NCBI RefSeq assembly: GCF_914767665.1
Contig: NC_059502.1
Coordinates: 52,186,031-52,250,030, forward strand
Reading direction: 5' to 3'
Length of the DNA: 64,000 bases
Source: Harmonia axyridis
Taxonomy: Eukaryota; Arthropoda; Insecta; Coleoptera; Coccinellidae
Numbering within the stretch: the first letter of the stretch is position 1; every line of letters starts with the position of its first letter. A program made the position numbers and the translations under genes. Shown here one piece after another: positions 60,820-64,000 of the stretch. The notes beneath the pieces are model-generated. The model saw only the letters and a list, made by a program, of their open reading frames with translations. It was not told where the DNA came from and searched no databases.

Positions 60820-63218
60820 TTTAAGAGTGATGTTTCCTTCATTAAATTTCCCCTGGTTTATATATCTATAAACTCTTGTTATTTTTGTTTGAGAACAATT
60901 CCTATTTTCAGGATTGTAAAAATGTGAATCCTACCAGGATAATGATTGAATATCTATTACCTATTCACAGACTAACGAGTACAGAGCGTAATAATTACTA
61001 AATCAGTATGAAACTGTTCAATCATTTACCTAGAAAAATAAGATCAATTAAAGAAATTAAACTCTTCAAGAGACAATTATTCGAACTGTTAATTAAATGT
61101 GAACCATATTCTTTAAATGAATTTATAGTCTTTGTCATGTACAAATATCATAGATATATTAGTTCATTGATTTATTTTTTTGTAAGGAATTTGTGACTTG
61201 TTTTTATCATTTTGTAATGTACATACAATTCTGGAAATAAATACCTATTATTATTATTATTATTATCCTAAATTTCAATCTATAACCTTCAAATTTAAGG
61301 GAGATAAGGGGTGTGTACCATGATCCTATTACACCCGGTATGTATATTGATGACCATAAGGTTAGCTTCCTCCAAAACAGTTTCCATTATGCATACAGTA
61401 CCAGGAATACGAAAAAAAAAGATGAAATATAATGACTGTCATTTAATTTTCGATTTAAAATGAATTTCGAACAAGTAGAAACCAAGCCAATCCACAGTAT
61501 TATTTAGAATTAGGATAAAATATAACAAAATGAAAAAATTGTTTTCCGAGAAGTAAATCAAAAATTTTCACAGCCTTGAAGTCACAGATAAAGGCCACTC
61601 CTACTGTTTTTTTTGAGCTGATTCGCGTGTGAGCTTCTCCTACTATCGGTCTATTTGATTGAAGATGGTTGAAATATGTGCAGTCAGTTTTTGATAATTA
61701 CCTGAAGCACGCAAGATTTGGTGTTTAAACACGAAATCCAATAATAATCCAAAGACAGTTTGAGGTCGTTTATACAAGAAACTCGTATTTGCCTCTGAAA
61801 AGATAAATGATTGTTTTATTGTTGGTTTTTTTCATTCAGACTCAAGACAATTATCTTGTCTATGTCTGTGACCTTTTTCATTGAGGAGAAATATAAAAAC
61901 TATGAAATTTGTGACAAGAAGTAAATAATACAACTCATTGTAGCTTTTCATCGGAAAAATTTATCTAGGATCAATCGAGTAATTTGAAAAGGAAAAAATT
62001 TTATTCGAATGTCTAATATGTATTTAGATATACATATATGTGTTTGAAATGAAAATAACCATATTGTACCTTTCAAACAGCGAATTACAGCCATCTATTA
62101 GTAAGTTATTATTAAATGCCATTTCATGAGCCATAATAGCTTGACAAATAAACATTTTAAAAAACTTGTAAGAAGTCATGAAACAATAGTGACTTATCTG
62201 ATAACATCATGCATAAAAAATTATTAATCCATTTTTTAATTACAAACAGATAGTTGAATAACTTTAAGAAGAAAGTATGAGAATTATTCAACTATCTATC
62301 AGTAAATAATTAAATAATGCTTTAATGACCATAACGTGATCAGATAAGCAGAAAAAGTTAGACGCTTTTCTTGAAGTTTTTTTAAAATGTTTATTTGTTT
62401 TATAATTTTTTTTTCGTGGTATTTATTTATCACTGACCCCTGAACAATAAGAATTCAGTTGCTGATATCAGGACCTAATTTAGTTTATTCACAAATTCTT
62501 ATGGATACCTCTGTTATCTATTAGAAAGTTAAATAATGGTTTAATGAACGTGGCATCATCAGATAACCAACAAAAGTTTGACTTAGGTACTCTTAATGAG
62601 TGTAGGTACATTTAAAATATTTATTTGTCATATTTATAATGACTTACCTAATGAGGTTGACGACCATTCTGAAAATTTTAACTATCTAATGTATTATCAG
62701 ATGAATAATTCTTGGAATGTATCTGTCAACAAATAAGAAACGACAGTTTAACCCTTTTTTGAAATATTTATTTTTACCAAGGTGATAAAATAAATCAGAT
62801 ATAATTGAACGAAAATAAAAATCATATTCTCTTTTCACATTGTTTAGATTGAATTTCGAAACGTTCAACTGAAGAACGAAATCAGTTTGAGTAGTTTGAT
62901 ACTTCAAAATAAATATCGATATGTAATTAATACACTTTGTTACTTCATATAATGTGAAAATACAAGTAAATGAATGGGGACATTTTTTATTCTATTCATT
63001 CCACCTTCAATGCATTTTGTGAAAACCCATATTAATGAACGGCAAAAAAAAATGACGTCCCAAAATGGCGGAAGAATCTAGAATTTCCCCCCCCCCAAAA
63101 GTGGGTCCTGGATCCGCGCCTGACGTATTTGAGTACTTAAGTGTGTTGGTACGCTTACTAGCTTAGTATCAGTTCAACAGTGGTGAAGTACAGAACAGAT
63201 AATTTTAAAGCTAAAAAG
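60820..63218. repeat. Array spacer 15, a mosaic of spacers 5 and 6
   Basis: It starts with the one-T loss typical of spacer 5 (62-codon LINE frame 61008-61196). It then has GTGTTTAAACACG, GAAACTCGTATTTGCC and GACGACC as in spacer 6, but AAGAATTCAG (near 62450) as in spacer 5. The Tigger site is empty (ATATACATATATGTG near 62030). The LINE tail ends near 61266 and the hairpin is at 62248-62297. The C run has 10 bases. Confidence 0.87.
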
Positions 63219-63785
63219 ATGTCTTTGGATCATTTATATGAGTTCAGTTTCGAAAAGTTGTACAACGACTGTACAGAAAGGTAATGCTTTTACATCATTG
63301 TTTTCTTTAATTATTTTTGAAACAATATAATCGAATGTTATCTTCAGTTTCTGAATGTTGCATTTTTATAAAGAAATTTTTGTTCAATATATGTGTATGA
63401 AATGAACGATAACCATATTGTACCTATCGAACAGCGAATTAATATGTACTTTTTTTTTCCTAGGGGTATAACTTTTGAGGAAGACTGCAGCGTATGTCTG
63501 AGTAGGTTGACTGGAGAACTGTACCTAACCGATTGCAGGCATTGTTTTCACAAAGAATGCATCGACAGGTGGTGCTCCAGTTCTTCCAAATGTTGTCCGA
63601 TGTGTAGGACAACGTTAATTTTCGAAGGTACCTTCACTATCTTCGATACAAATTGGCAGAATGTTAATATACATCGTTTCGACAAGATGGACAGTGATGA
63701 AGAATATGAAGAAGATGAAGAAAGTGTTGAAAGTGAAGAGGAAAATGAAGAAGATAATAAAGAAGAAACCAACAGGGAAATTTAA
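63219..63785 (+). CDS. RING-H2 array copy 16
   Basis: Exons 63219-63280 and 63464-63785; protein identical to copy 1. It shares with copy 7 both CCTATCGAAC in the intron and the silent AATGTTAAT, which marks it as copy 7's counterpart. It does not have copy 7's two-base intron loss. Confidence 0.85.
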
Positions 63786-64000
63786 TTTAAGAGTGATGTT
63801 TCCTTCATTAAATTTCTCCTGGTTTATATATCTATAAACTCTTGTTATTTTTGTTTGAGAACAATTCCTATTTTCAGGATTGTAAAAATGTGAATCCTAC
63901 CAGGATAATGATTGAATATCTATTACCTATTCACAGACTAACGAGTACAGAGCGTAATAATTACTAAATCAGTATGAAACTGTTCAATCATTTACTTAGA
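63786..64000. repeat. Start of array spacer 16 (cut by the window edge)
   Basis: 3' UTR and the beginning of the LINE tail. AAATTTCTCCTGG replaces AAATTTCCCCTGG, which weakens the 3' UTR stem. The sequence ends inside the LINE C-terminal frame, so the array continues to the right. Confidence 0.85.

Overview
This window is eukaryotic and most likely from an arthropod, probably an insect. It is AT-rich, its genes are split by a GT-AG intron, and it carries the insect-type mobile elements RTE and other non-LTR LINEs, BEL/Pao, piggyBac and pogo/Tigger. There are no bacterial operons, tRNAs, rRNAs or CRISPR arrays. The species cannot be named from the sequence alone.

Layout: nearly the whole window is one head-to-tail tandem array. 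The basic unit is about 2.96 kb, and 16 gene copies are present, all on the + strand. Each unit carries a two-exon gene (62-nt exon 1, intron of 181-183 nt, 322-nt exon 2) for a 127-aa RING-H2 protein with a very acidic tail, a likely E3 ubiquitin ligase. Each gene is followed by a degenerate LINE 3' tail ending in (TTA)n, then about 2 kb of AT-rich spacer with a 14-bp hairpin and degenerate sub-repeats, then a poly-C tract and a short promoter region before the next gene. All 16 reading frames are open, and 13 of the 16 predicted proteins are identical.

The left edge (1-660) is the 5' end of an antisense RTE element. The spacer between genes 1 and 2 (3545-12071) has expanded to 8.5 kb. It holds a decayed piggyBac, a 5'-truncated LINE, a solo LTR and a 1.16-kb stretch found in no other unit. 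Spacers 3 and 13 each hold the same defective BEL/Pao copy. Spacers 4 and 14 each hold the same 586-bp element. Spacer 6 holds a complete Tigger-like transposon with an intact transposase. Spacer 9 has a partial duplication.

At larger scale, the block from about 16 kb to 33 kb is repeated from about 52 kb to the right edge, at a constant offset of about 35,867 bp up to gene 5/15. The right copy is then one unit shorter and lacks the Tigger. Shared small deletions and a mosaic of variants between units show unequal crossing-over and gene conversion. The array therefore looks like a recently amplified and still rearranging family of one small ubiquitin-ligase gene, with mobile elements serving as time markers.
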